A DNA stretch of 64,000 nucleotides from Anadara kagoshimensis (GCA_021292105.1 CM037861.1:28172545-28236544), one strand, 5' to 3'; counted from the first letter of the stretch, positions 11,557-21,290 are shown. The notes: a model not told the origin generated them from the sequence alone. Translations and numbers: made by a program.

Positions 11557-12105
11557 TTGACTGATTAAAATTATTTTCTTGGCCCCCATCGGGGCTCTGC
11601 CCTAGACCCATCGTCTCTGGAAGCTCGCGCCTTAGGCGCTCGCATCTAGCATTGATATAATTCTCGCCCCTCCCTTTAAAAAATCCTGTATAGATCTCAA
11701 CCCCCCCTTTCAAAAAATCCTGGATAGTTCTCAACCCCCCCTTTCAAAAAATCCTGTATCCGCCCCTGATAGGGCTAGCGAAAAGACGTCGAAGCTTGTG
11801 TAGTATCTAGTTGACAGAAAACCATAGAGATAGATAACAGCTACCGAATAGCTGTCGAGATATAGCTATCGAGAGGCCGAGATAAGGTGCCGTATAGTCG
11901 TTAACATCTACCCAATTCCCTTCGTGTTAGGATGCACATAAGACAGTCCGGTAAAGGTTTCTGCAGCGACTAGATTTTGTTTTTACATGGCAGGGTTCTT
12001 GGCCCTACGCAAAACCTTCTTCATTTTTTACCCGGCCTTGATACCGGTCATGGCGGAGTTTACTAATTCGTAAGCTTTGTGTTAAGCTTTCGATTGGCAA
12101 TAGAT
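11425..12105 (+). mobile_element. Family A MITE split by insertions
   Basis: The left end CAGACCTGTCAAAATATAAT (11425-11444) and interior blocks 'gtcgaagcttg', 'gagatagataacagct' and 'tcgagatatagctatcgagaggccgag' (11787-11882) are separated by a hAT-type element at 11450-11768. The right part (ACTAATTCGTAAGCTTTGTG ... TTTCGATTGGC) resumes near 12062 after a second foreign stretch at about 11898-12060 ('catggcagggttcttggccc'). Insertions therefore happened at least twice after family A landed here. Confidence 0.7.
11450..11768. mobile_element. hAT-type MITE (CAG[T/G]GGCGGAT ends) nested in family A
   Basis: Terminal inverted repeats CAGTGGCGGAT (11450-11460) and ATCCGCCCCTG (11758-11768), one mismatch. 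The flanks share ATAGG on both sides (11445-11449, 11769-11773). Internal content: a C-run hairpin (GGGGGTTGCAACCCCC), a (GA)n microsatellite at about 11511-11554, and three copies of 'tttaaaaaatcctgtata..tctcaacccccc'. CAGTGGCGGAT-type ends are typical of hAT-like non-autonomous elements, though these usually make 8-bp target duplications and only 5 bp match here. The long minus-strand frame across it is spurious. Confidence 0.75.
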
Positions 12106-12520
12106 GGTTGACAATTTTAATCTCATCCACATATATATCCTACTGACACCAGGATACTGTAATGGAAAATGTTGCAGTAATTATATATAATTTGTACTTC
12201 AGATTTGAACGGAGACAGTGATATTAACATTGAGACTTTAAACAGATAAAAAATTAAAACAACCTTGAATTAAACTATATGTTACATAATTCCTTTTTAT
12301 ATAATCAATATAGCAATCTAAGGGAATGGTTTCGTGAAATATGTAACCAATGCAACTATATAATTTTCACCACAGGAGCCAGATTCATTACAAAAATAAG
12401 AATATTATTGGTAATTTAAAGATTCTTTATTCATTATGAAATTAATATAAGAAAACTATAGTTAAGTACTGTTTTCCATATACTATTTGTTTTTTGAAAA
12501 TTAATATTAATTAATAATAT
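12106..12520. other. No recognised feature
   Basis: AT-rich. One 'caggagccagattcattac' phrase near 12373 resembles fragments at 11316 and 23972 that may belong to a decayed MITE family. Confidence 0.35.
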
Positions 12521-12914
12521 ACAATTATTGACTTTTGATGAGGTAGACATAAGGATTTATCAACCTCAAACACATTATATTTACCGAGGCCGTAGGCCGA
12601 GGTGAATATTATGTTTTTGAGGTTGACAAATCCTTATGTCTACCGAATGGAAAGTCAATATTTGTTTTAATATGACCAATGATTTTATTACCATATTATT
12701 ATGTTGTATAGTACAAAATGTAAAAAATGTCCTTTTCTTTTTTCAATGTTACATCGCGTATAACGTTGCGTGCGTTTTTGCGCGGTGAACATTGCCTATT
12801 GTTACGTCATAAAAACGTCACGTGCGTTATTGCGCGGTGAATATAACGATTTATCAGGCTCGCAAAACGCCTTCTCAACCAATCAGAAAAGGGCAAAATC
12901 GATCACTGGCCATA
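12521..12914. mobile_element. Long-hairpin element
   Basis: Arms of about 63 bp (12522-12584 and 12599-12663) are complementary with a handful of mismatches and flank a loop GAGGCCGTAGGCCGAG that is itself palindromic. The arms share AAAGTCAATATT-like ends and a CTTATGTCTACC core. A second, wider inverted pair follows: 'atatgaccaatgatt' at 12671 against 'gatcactggccatat' near 12900. Between them are two direct copies of a 'acgt.gcgtgcgtttttgcgcggtgaa.at' segment. No coding frame. Confidence 0.65.
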
Positions 12915-13300
12915 TAATAATAATCATTATTAATTTATTGAAACATTAATATGAATTTCCTCCCCTTGGTTCGCATAGTGTAAGAGTGAAGTGGAAGTGT
13001 GGTGTAAAAGGCTTCTATTAAGAATATTTTCGCCTATTCCGAACATACAGAATTTTGCGCATTGCTCAAGTTGGATTCGAACTTAGGCGATCAAAAATGC
13101 CGCGATTCGTTATTAAATACATCACTGTACTTTCTATAATCTTTTATCAAATGCGGAAATATTGAGTACTGTGTCGTCGAGACGGTTTTTTTCTTTTTCC
13201 GGATAATAACCTCCTTTAACTATTTGAAGATACTGTTATTTGTAGGAGTGGCACAAATGCAGGGAACTATACATGGTTAAAAATTTAAAATATTAATGAT
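12915..13300. other. No firm feature; possible SINE trace
   Basis: A reversed B-box-like phrase 'gttggattcgaacttaggcg' near 13068 suggests a decayed tRNA-derived SINE on the minus strand, but no body or tail can be matched. Confidence 0.3.
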
Positions 13301-13471
13301 TTAATGGAGTTTGGACACTAGAGACCTGATGTCCTCTGGTTTAGCTGCATGTGTGATGTCCCGTACTGTCCTTGGGAAGAAGGACATCTTCCTGTTGTCA
13401 GTTCGGCAGGTTAGGAGCTGTAATGACTTGGCATGAGAAGTTTTCAATAGAATAAAGAACTCACATTTCAT
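13301..13471 (-). mobile_element. LINE fragment: C-terminal end of a reverse-transcriptase ORF
   Basis: On the minus strand an open frame of 56 codons ends at a TAA at 13303-13301. It reads ...LQLLTCRTDNRKMSFFPRT then VRD and finishes SLVSKLH. The CRTD..K.SFFPRTVRD motif is the hallmark near the C-terminus of the single large ORF of many non-LTR retrotransposons (CR1/Jockey-like clades), where it normally continues WNxLP; here ITH follows. Nothing of the catalytic RT domain is recognisable upstream (above 13540 on this strand), so this is a severely truncated or decayed 3' end. The clade is uncertain. Confidence 0.7.
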
Positions 13472-13934
13472 CAAATTTAAAACAAGTGATTCAACTGAGT
13501 GTTTCAGTTTGCGACTTAATGGCCTTGTATTGGTCGCTTATTTCCAGATAATTCGAAATCTCGAATTTGGCCCTTATCGGGCACCATACATACCGGTTCA
13601 AAAATCGCCATGCCAAGATATATAATCAGACATCTCGTGTCATATACAATGATGTGTAATAGTTGAGCAATTGTCACTAATAGAGACAGATGATAATAGT
13701 CCAACCATTTTGTCACAAATAATGTTTTTTCTATAAGTAGGAGATTCCGACAGACACGTAAGGCAAATTAGAAAACATTTTATGTAATAATGGGTGATTA
13801 TCAATGATAAGTTTGTGTGCAGTAGCATGGTGCGGAATTACAGGCCATTAGGTAACATCATGAAGGTATCCCACTGATTTCTCAATGACATACGTAATAT
13901 CAAGGCTGGTTAAGTAATAAAAGGATAACATCTA
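13472..13934. other. No recognised feature
   Basis: Overlapping minus-strand frames at 13516-13828 are not in phase with the LINE frame and show no motif. Confidence 0.35.
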
Positions 13935-14236
13935 CACTACAGGCCCGTCGAAAGTGACATAAGCAATATCAATGATGATTGACTAATAACATGATTACAA
14001 CCACACTAAGGCCTGTCGAAAGTTAAACACCAGGTTGATGAATTGGTTTTGAATCGACGCAGCCTACCTTGGCCGTTTATTAGCTATATATCTCAGCAGC
14101 ATTCCGTCAGCCGTCATTTAAATACAGCTCTCTGTAGGTTTTTACCATCCAGCTATCAATTTCTCGGCCACTCGACAGTCGAGTTTCTAAATCTTTTTCT
14201 AAGCTTTGTGTTAAACTTTTCGACATATATCTACTG
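13935..14236 (-). mobile_element. Family A MITE, reversed, with a second partial end
   Basis: The main copy starts 'ctaaggcctgtcgaaagttaaacacc' (14005) and ends 'gtgttaaacttttcgacatatatctactg' followed by TA at 14237. A second copy of the left end alone, 'ctacaggcccgtcgaaagt', lies 67 bp upstream (13938). This implies two insertions or a local duplication of the terminus. Confidence 0.75.
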
Positions 14237-14663
14237 TATTTGACATTTTTCAATCTACATGATTTTTATGAAACTTTTTGTGCTCACTGTAATACTTATG
14301 CTTAAGTTTGAATTTCAGATTCTTTGACTTGTGTGAAGCTAGCTACATAGATTTGTTTTGGAACAGTTTATCACAAAAATAGACATGTAAGAAAATACAA
14401 ATACAAATGTGTGACAACACGATAAAAATTAGAAGAAAAATACAAACACTTTTAAATCACATTGATGAAATTCGAGATGTTCATGTACCTACACAGCACG
14501 GCGTATGAATTTAACAAAAATGTAATAATTATTATTGATTGTCAATAATGTTATAATATATAAACACACCTCGATGAATTCCTTATCATGCAATATTGGC
14601 GGTTCCAATTTGATGAAAAAACTAAAACACTCTAATCACATCAGTTAGTTTTACCTTAGTATA
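14237..14663. other. No recognised feature
   Basis: AT-rich sequence up to the TA target site of the pogo-like element. Confidence 0.4.
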
Positions 14664-15200
14664 CAGTAGAACTTCGATCGCTCGAACGCCGATGCCTCGA
14701 ATACCCCGGATAACTCGAAGTCGTCTGCCGGTCCCGTCCAAATTCCTGATTAAATCATATGTAAATAAACCTCGATCGCTCGAACTACGATAGCTCGAAT
14801 ATCCCCGCTCGCTCGTTAGTATACAGTAGAACTTCGATGGCTGCGGTTAATTACTAATCTTGAGTGACACTCTATGTTCCAGACGAGTTATTTCGTTTTG
14901 CTCTATTACTTTCGGTGAAATCTGTCTCATGGTTTCAGCTTGTGTTTTGTTTACAATGACTGATCACATGTCATTCTGATAAAATTGTATTCCAGTGAAA
15001 GAAGTTGAATTTCCACCAAATTTACATCTTCGAGAATTATTTATTGTTCGAGCGAGCGGGGGTATTCGAGCTATCGTAGTTCGAGCGATCGAGGTTTATT
15101 TACATATGATTTAATCAGGGATTTGGACGGGACCGGCAGATAACTTCGAGTTATCCGGGGTATTCGAGGCATCGACGTTCGAGCGATCGAAGTTCTACTG
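14664..15200. mobile_element. pogo/Tigger-like foldback element, 537 bp
   Basis: Flanked by TA on both sides (14662-14663, 15201-15202). Both arms are 152 bp (14664-14815 and 15049-15200), inverted and nearly identical, starting CAGTAGAACTTCGATCGCTC. Each arm contains two related sub-repeats ('acttcgatcgctcgaacgccg' and 'acctcgatcgctcgaactacg'), as expected for transposase-binding sites of pogo-type elements. The 233-bp centre has no coding frame. Oddity: the 23 bases spanning the left flank and left terminus (14656-14678) are repeated exactly at 14816-14838, just inside the left arm. Confidence 0.85.
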
Positions 15201-15315
15201 TATTTACATGCAATGTCTGTCCAAATCAACTTAAGAAATACCGATCAAACCAGAAAATTTATAAGGAAAGAAGAAAGAGAGAAAAAGTGATGGAAAAACG
15301 TACATGTATATCGTC

Positions 15316-15480
15316 AGGTGCTCCGACGGGAAGGTAAGTACCCCCTGCCCGTTTGCCTAGCTTAACCCTCCACAGGTGGAATCAAAATTGAAAATGAGAG
15401 AAAGTTGGAAAGTATGAAACATCAAATATACCCAGCATAATTTTGGATACAGAGGCACAGTATTGTGATGACGACCATAA
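15316..15480 (+). mobile_element. Family B repeat, 5' truncated
   Basis: Begins in the block 'caggtgctccgacgggaaggtaag' and continues 'gcctagcttaaccctccacaggtggaatcaaa', 'gaaacatcaaatatacccagca' and 'cacagtattgtgatgacga', matching the 3' two thirds of family B. Confidence 0.7.
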
Positions 15481-15584
15481 AATTAAGCGATCATAAAACG
15501 TTTTGATGGTCCTTTATATGCCTAGAATTGCAATGCCCCTGAGGCAACATTAAATTAGTTGGAAGATTGCTTCATTGTATGTAA

Positions 15585-15920
15585 CCACTGCGGTAGCTCA
15601 GTTGGCAGAGTGCTCGCTTCGTAAGTGGGATGTCGTGGGTTCGAACCTCGACCGGGTCTGACCCAAGATTTGAAAGTGGGTAGCGTTTGAGCACTCGGCA
15701 TTACTAAATGAAGTAAAGTCACGGTTTTTTCAAGTGGGAAATCAAAATAAACGAGGTTCCCGTGTCACGGTGGGCTTGGCACAATACAGAACCTGCTGTA
15801 TAATGCCATCAGCGCAACGCACAGGCAAAATCTCTAAACCTGCGCCTAAAATTGGCGACGTCTAGATATAAGTGAAATATCCTTGACTGTGACGTTAAAC
15901 ACCATTACTCAACTTAACTC
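15585..15920 (+). mobile_element. tRNA-derived SINE family 1, most complete copy
   Basis: Head with A box TAGCTCAGTTGG (15595-15606) and B box GGTTCGAACC (about 15639-15648), the internal RNA polymerase III promoter of tRNA-related SINEs. Body contains 'aagtcacggtttt' and 'gaggttcccgtgtcacgg'. The 3' domain is 'gacgtctagatataagtgaaatatccttgactgtgacgttaaac', with the tail CACCATTACTCAACTTAACTC. It is about 336 bp and serves here as the reference for the other family 1 copies. GTATG occurs on both flanks and may be the remnant of a target duplication. There is no poly(A) tail. Confidence 0.9.
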
Positions 15921-16004
15921 GTATGGAGTGTGAAAGTATAACTGTGTAACAAATATATCATATATAAGCAGTCAAATTATTTTAAATATGTACATGTAAG
16001 CTTC

Positions 16005-16140
16005 CAACAGGTTAGTGAGACCGGGTACTCTGTAAGGGTAAGCTTCCCTGTTTAGTTAGCTACACCCGGCGTCTGTTAAACAACAATTGAGATTGATACA
16101 AACACGGAAACATGGGACGTCAAATATATTCATGATGAAT
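16005..16140 (+). mobile_element. Family B repeat, partial
   Basis: 'gtgagaccgggtactctgtaagggtaag', 'tgtttagttagctacacccggc' and 'catgggacgtcaaatatat' follow in family B order. The 5' end is missing. Confidence 0.65.
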
Positions 16141-16748
16141 TAGATTTTAAGCATAATTTCGTTGTTTGTTGAGCTTGTCTTGACGACTTTAGAAAATTTT
16201 AAGTAACATGTTCAATGTATTGCAGCTGTAAAGAGTTGAAAAATGAATCCTAATACGATTTAGGGCTTTGGGACCATTCATTTTAAAATAACTGAACCAA
16301 AAAATTCAGGAAACCGTTTTAGTGCGTCATAAAAAGGTATTTGTAAGCAAAAAATGATCCATTCTTAACTTTAAATCAATGTTGTGTATCTATAAGCAAC
16401 TACAATGATCAGCGTATTTATCATCTTTATAGCGAATTGTCATTGTTAATCTTTGTTAGGTTTAAATAGATTTACGCATTGCCTTATCTAAACTTTATAT
16501 TATTCTTCTTTGTTGCCTAATTCCCGTAGAGATGCCAATAATGGCTACTAAAATTTCGTCATCAATCCAAACAAATTAAGAATCATCTGTTCTGCTATTT
16601 AGAAATAATAAACTTTAACATATTATTGGCATATTTCCAGTCTTAATATTTTAAACAAATACGTTTGTAACACAGTTCAGCGTGTCTCTCTTATTCACCA
16701 TTTTAAGAGGTCGTTTCCAAAATTAACTGTCGTACAAAGGTTCTAGGG
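16141..16748. other. No recognised feature
   Basis: AT-rich sequence before a minus-strand SINE. Confidence 0.4.
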
Positions 16749-17064
16749 TTGATTGATTGATTGATTGGGCTTAACGTCAAGTCAAGAATATTTAGCTTTT
16801 ATCGATACGTCACCAGTTTGTGATTTTATAAGTGCGCTTGAGGCAATGTTCAGGGAATATTCTTTAACATTCGACGCCTGCCATAACACGTAGCATTGGT
16901 TTTTAGGTCCCTTAAGGGACCTTAAGTATCCCATGACTTTCATTTCTAAATGCTGATTGCTTGACGAAAGAAGTCGCTACCTTTTTAAAGTTTTTGCCAA
17001 ACCCCAGGCGTGATTCGAACCCCACCTACTATATACGAAACGAACACTTTACCGACGTAACTGA
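16749..17064 (-). mobile_element. SINE family 1, minus strand
   Basis: Begins with (GATT)4 and GGGCTTAACGTCAAGTCAAG, the reversed SINE tail. It ends with a reversed B box (GTGATTCGAACCCC near 17010) and a decayed A box near 17050. The junction with the 40-bp satellite is immediate. Confidence 0.75.
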
Positions 17065-17069
17065 AGACG

Positions 17070-18190
17070 TGGTACTGAAAAGACTTTGTCTTGAGCTCAA
17101 ACAAACTTTGAGTATGACTTGAGCCAACTGAAGTATCGTAATGATACTGTTAGGATTTCGTCCTCGGGCTGAAGTACCGTGGTGGTACTGAAAGGAGTTT
17201 GTCTTGAACTCAAACAAACCTTGAGTATGACTTGAGCCAACTGAAGTATCGTAGTAAAATCGTAAATCGTTTTGGTACTGAATGGAGTTGGCCTTGAACT
17301 GAAGCACCATAGTAGAATTGAATGGAGTTTGCATTAAGCTGAAGTACCGTGGTGGTACTGAATGGAGTTGGCCTTGAACTGAAGCACCATAGTATTATTG
17401 AATGGAGTTTGCATTAAGCTGAAGTACCGTGGTGGTACTGAATGGAGTTGGCCTTGAACTGAAGCACCATAGTATTATTGAATGGAGTTTGCATTAAGCT
17501 GAAGTACCGTGGTGGTACTAAATGGAGTTGGCCTTGAACTGAAGCACCATAGTATTATTGAATGGAGTTTGCATTAAGCTGAAGTACCGTGGTGGTACTG
17601 AATGGAGTTGGCCTTGAACTGAAGCACCATAGTATTATTGAATGGAGTTTGCATTAAGCTGAAGTACCGTGGTGGTACTAAATGGAGTTGGCCTTGAACT
17701 GAAGCACCATAGTATTATTGAATGGAGCTTGCATTAAGCTGAAGTACCGTGGTGGTACTGAATGGAGTTGGCCTTGAACTGAAGCACCATAGTATTATTG
17801 AATGGAGTTTGCATTAAGCTGAAGTACCGTGGTGGTACTGAATGGAGTTGGCCTTGAACTGAAGCACCATAGTATTATTGAATGGAGTTTGCATTAAGCT
17901 GAAGTACCGTGGTGGTACTGAATGGAGTTGGCCTTGAACTGAAGCATCATAGTATTATTGAATGGAGTTTGCATTAAGCTGAAGTACCGTGGTGGTACTA
18001 AATGGAGTTGGCCTTGAACTGAAGCACCATAGTATTATTGAATGGAGTTTGCATTAAGCTGAAGTACCGTGGTGGTACTGAATGGAGTTGGCCTTGAACT
18101 GAAGAACCATAGTAGAATTGAATGGAGTTGGCATTTAGCTAAAGTATCATAGTCGTACTGAAAGGAGTTCGTCTTGAGCTAAAACATTAC
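17070..18190 (+). repeat. 40-bp / 80-bp higher-order satellite
   Basis: From 17281 to 18160 there are 22 consecutive 40-bp monomers without a single length change. They alternate between type 1 (AATGGAGTTGGCCTTGAACT then GAAGCACCATAGTATTATTG) and type 2 (AATGGAGTTTGCATTAAGCT then GAAGTACCGTGGTGGTACTG), making eleven 80-bp dimers. Type 2 contains a 6-bp hairpin AGTACC/GGTACT. A variant ending GGTACTA occurs at 17520, 17680 and 18000, hinting at 160-bp multiples. Degenerate monomers lie at 17070-17280 and 18161-18190, as expected at the edges of an array homogenised by unequal exchange. The minus-strand frame at 17029-17334 is an artefact. Confidence 0.97.
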
Positions 18191-19600
18191 AATATCGTTC
18201 CATTAACAAAGTAATATTTTATGAGCATACTGATAAGTTTAATACGCTTTTGTTGTTTCTCTCTAACCCAATTGTCTGTTAGATTACTGTCGCAGTGGAC
18301 TATTTCTTGATAATAGCTATTTTCTCCGACAGATTTCCCTTAGCAACTTAACAGCATTACTGACATCGTAGTAAGTAAACGGGCGAGTAATTGTGTCCGA
18401 CATAGTACATTTAACTAAATGTTCCTGCAAATTGAATTCCATTCTGTGTGTACAAAAATGCCTATTATTGACAAAATGTTTTCTTAGTCAAACGAATCTA
18501 AGATTTAATTATCACTGGTGTTACTTCTACGGTAATTAATATGTCAGTTAGCACGAGTGCTGTCTATAATTTACACAAAGAGTTCATGTGTTTAATATTA
18601 TACCGAAATTTCTGATAATCAGCTGTTTACTTAAGCCCTTCGTTAAAGTTTATTTAAGCTTCTAATATCTAACCCAGATGTATTCATTTTAAAAAAAATG
18701 TAATGTTTTGTTTCTTAATCTCCTCTCTTACTAACGTTATTTTTTTCGAACTTGCCTTTAGTATGAAAGTTTGAAGTAATCATCACCACGCTTGACAACA
18801 TCTAATTCAAAGTAGACCAGTCTCTTAAGAGACAAATCTCTCACCTGCAATCTCGCCAAATTGGTTAATTCACAACTAAATGATACGCAACACATTCTCC
18901 CATGTTGGTATACATCCTATGTAAAGATTGGCAATAATCCATCAATAGATGTGGACTATTTTATATGCCAAATCACAAAATTGGCCGAGTCACTTTGAGG
19001 GTTTCCTTACTATCAGCGGATTAAGAGATTAAGCTTTACTAAAATGTCTGATACCTTTTCCCACTTTCAAAAAAATTCTCAACTAAGAATTTCCTTAACT
19101 TAAATTTAACAAATTTTGGCATTTTTTAAAAACTACAAATGAACATTTTGGCAAATACTAAATTTAAATATTATAATATTGATGTGATTTCCAACATGGC
19201 ATCTTAATTTTATCTAGGAAGTTAACAAATTGTCAAGATATAAAATGTGGCAGTTTATGTTAAAGAAAACCAGAGTGAAGGGACAATTGTACGAGGCTTA
19301 GTTTCATTCATTCAAAACTTGATATCTTTCTTGAAATACTTCTTAAGTGTAAAGATTAAAATAATCATCGCAAAGCTTTTTGAATATTTAAAACAGCTTC
19401 TGTATTTTTTGAGAGATAACAACCTCTCATGGTCTGCTAAGTTAGTTATTGCACATCTACATTTTGAACGCAACGCATCGTCTTTTTTTTGGCCAAGTAT
19501 CATTAAAATCCATTCATAATTGTAAAATTGTGGAACATTTTATATGCAAAATCTAACTTTAATAAATATATTTATTCTAGTGGCCTTGACTTTTGGCATA
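18191..19600. other. No recognised feature
   Basis: AT-rich DNA with two open frames near 19247-19519 and its complement, both of chance length. Contains the palindrome GTCTCTTAAGAGAC at about 18821. Confidence 0.35.
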
Positions 19601-19640
19601 TATATGACACATTGTCTGAAAGTTTCACAACTTTGGTCCA

Positions 19641-19686
19641 AGCATTATTGATGAGGAATTGTATTCCGAAACGGCCGTACATTGGT
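19641..19686 (+). ncRNA. Hammerhead ribozyme motif, decayed copy 1
   Basis: Same layout as the copy at 20134. Stem I 5' strand AGCAUUA, then UUGAUGA where the consensus is CUGAUGA (first core C changed), stem II GGAA-UUGUA-UUCC, GAAA, stem III AC/GU closing a GGCC tetraloop, and GUA at the cleavage position. The stem I 3' strand is poorly matched. It is probably inactive. It lies 492 bp upstream of the second motif in the same orientation. Confidence 0.75.
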
Positions 19687-19897
19687 GTAAAATTGAAACT
19701 GGTATATGTAATTTGGTATACATTTACGTCAAAGTTGATCAAAAATCTATTTATTGATGTGTTAATAAGAAAGCGAAGAAAATATTGGGATGAATAAACA
19801 AATGGACAGGATTATTCCTATAACTTAACCCTAGATGTATACAACGAAACAAACTGGTATAATATGTAATTTAAACCCCTAAACCGATATCTCTGCT

Positions 19898-20207
19898 GGT
19901 GGCTGGTGCCCCGAGGATATCACAAACTCAGTAGGCAATAATTTCGTATTATTGTCAGAAATATACTATAATTGTCTAAGTTTCCTGCAAGTTAAAATTT
20001 AAAATTTCGAAAAAACTAAGGTATACTCCTTCATGCAAAGTATTTCCTTAGCTTAATTTGGTGAAATATATTTTGGTCCTTGGGTAGCTTTTCAACATCT
20101 TCAAAATAATTTTGGTTTCATAATTTTCGCCCAAGCACTACTGATGAGGAATTGTATTCCGAAACGTCCGTCTTGTGCTGTAAAATTAAAACTGGTATAA
20201 TATGAAA
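19898..20207 (+). mobile_element. Hammerhead-bearing retroelement unit (Penelope-like or retrozyme type)
   Basis: The unit runs from 'gtgccccgaggatatcacaaactcagtaggc' to 'aaaattaaaactggtataatat'. A collinear copy is on the minus strand at 52485-52790 and a shorter one is at 61195-61385. Shared blocks are 'ggtatactccttcatgcaaagtatttcc', 'ttttggtcctt', 'tttcaacatctt' and 'ggtttcataattt', followed by the hammerhead. An 'actggtataatatg' tail also occurs at 19853, just before this unit, so units may be arranged head to tail. No reverse transcriptase or GIY-YIG frame is visible, so this is either a terminal repeat left by a Penelope-like element or a non-autonomous retrozyme. Confidence 0.7.
20134..20179 (+). 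ncRNA. Type I hammerhead ribozyme with minimal stem III, core intact
   Basis: Stem I 5' strand AGCACUA (20134-20140); core CUGAUGA (20141-20147); stem II GGAA / UUCC around UUGUA (20148-20160); core GAA plus A15.1 (20161-20164); stem III is two pairs, A-C with G-U, around a GUCC loop (20164-20171); cleavage nucleotide C17 at 20172; stem I 3' strand UUGUGCU (20173-20179), pairing with the 5' strand except one U-U. All invariant hammerhead nucleotides are present and the site is GUC. A two-pair stem III is typical of hammerheads found in Penelope-like elements and animal retrozymes, which are thought to cleave best as dimers. Activity is inferred, not shown. Confidence 0.85.
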
Positions 20208-20319
20208 TTAATAATAGATTGATGCCTACCGAGGGATATTACAAAACTAGATTTATCAACCTACTGAAAAAGTTTTATGGTCATCATCATAATATTGTTC
20301 ATAAACATGATCTAACTAT

Positions 20320-20530
20320 CCTGGATAAATATGAATGTCCCTTTCATGTTCACGTTTGATTTCAAAAGTAGCGGGTGAAACTAGCTAGACAGGGTGTGTT
20401 TATCCTTCCGGAACTCTCAGTCTTATATCCTTGGTTGAAGTTCACGTGTGTAAATTTTAAAATTTTAACTTTGCTTTTGGGATTGTGATTCGGACATGGG
20501 CCGGTATGTTTGTGCTTGACTGAAATATGT
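20320..20530 (-). mobile_element. Family B repeat
   Basis: Reversed family B order: 'tagctagacagggtgtgtttatccttccggaactc', 'tggttgaagttcacgtgtgtaa', 'tttaactttgcttttgggattgtgattcggacatgg'. Almost full length. Confidence 0.8.
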
Positions 20531-20645
20531 ATTAGTATATTTTTCGAGTTTATTTCAGAAAACTACAATGTTAGTTTGAACTGAGTTCATATTATATTAC
20601 CATCTTATATATGTGAAGTCGATAACATTCAATTTACTCAAGCTA

Positions 20646-20852
20646 CAGACCAGTTGAAAATTAACACTTATCTATCCAAAACAAGTCGGAGTTCGACTGC
20701 CTGCCGAGTGGCCGATATATAGATAGATATTGAGCATTAGCTGTAAAGAAACAGGCAACAGCTTTCGTAAAACTGTCGAGATGGAGTCAACGAGGGACGA
20801 GATGAGCTGCCGATTGAACACTAATTACTTGATTTTCGACAGGACTGTACTG
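20646..20852 (+). mobile_element. Family A MITE
   Basis: Left end CAGACCAGTTGAAAATTAAC, right end 'gattttcgacaggactgtactg' followed by TA. Interior: 'gagttcgactgcctgccgagtggcc', 'tgagctgccgattgaacactaatt'. Confidence 0.8.
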
Positions 20853-21099
20853 TAAATAAGGAAAATAAATCATACAAAACTTATCAATATACCAGTATGT
20901 ACTACTTTAACCGTAACTCACTATTGTTTTGATACCATGACAGTTTCCATCAAATTATATAAAATAATTAAATAATGAGAAAAAATGAACTTGTGTAATT
21001 ATAATAGGATTTCTTTCTTTTATTGCAATATGTTATAGTTTTGACGCAGGGATATTGCAATCCTAGGCTAATTAAGATCCTCAAAGTTATATGTCCGTC

Positions 21100-21290
21100 A
21101 TCGCAATATTTTTGATTAGTATGATACATCTGTATCCAAAACAACTTGGATTTATTTGACGTCTCATAGTTCTATCTTCCTTTCATTCTAAATTTTGTAG
21201 CGGATGCAGCTTGCTTGTCTTTCTGGAGCACCCGGGCTCATTTCCCTCCTGGAAGTTAACGCGTGTCACTTAAATTGCCAGTTTACATAG
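21100..21290 (-). mobile_element. Family B repeat, diverged
   Basis: Reversed blocks: 'ttgacgtctcatagttctatcttcctttca', 'tgtctttctggagcacccgggctcatttccctcctggaagttaacgcgtgtcac'. A further short piece 'ccttcctgagcacccggtctcac' lies at 21655-21677. Confidence 0.7.

Noticed and set aside
11417-11734. 105-codon minus-strand frame
   Set aside because: It lies wholly across the hAT-type MITE and its (GA)n tract, giving a Ser-Leu run.
15585-15660. A genuine tRNA gene
   Set aside because: A and B boxes are present, but the cloverleaf is poor and the sequence continues into the SINE body repeated elsewhere in the window.
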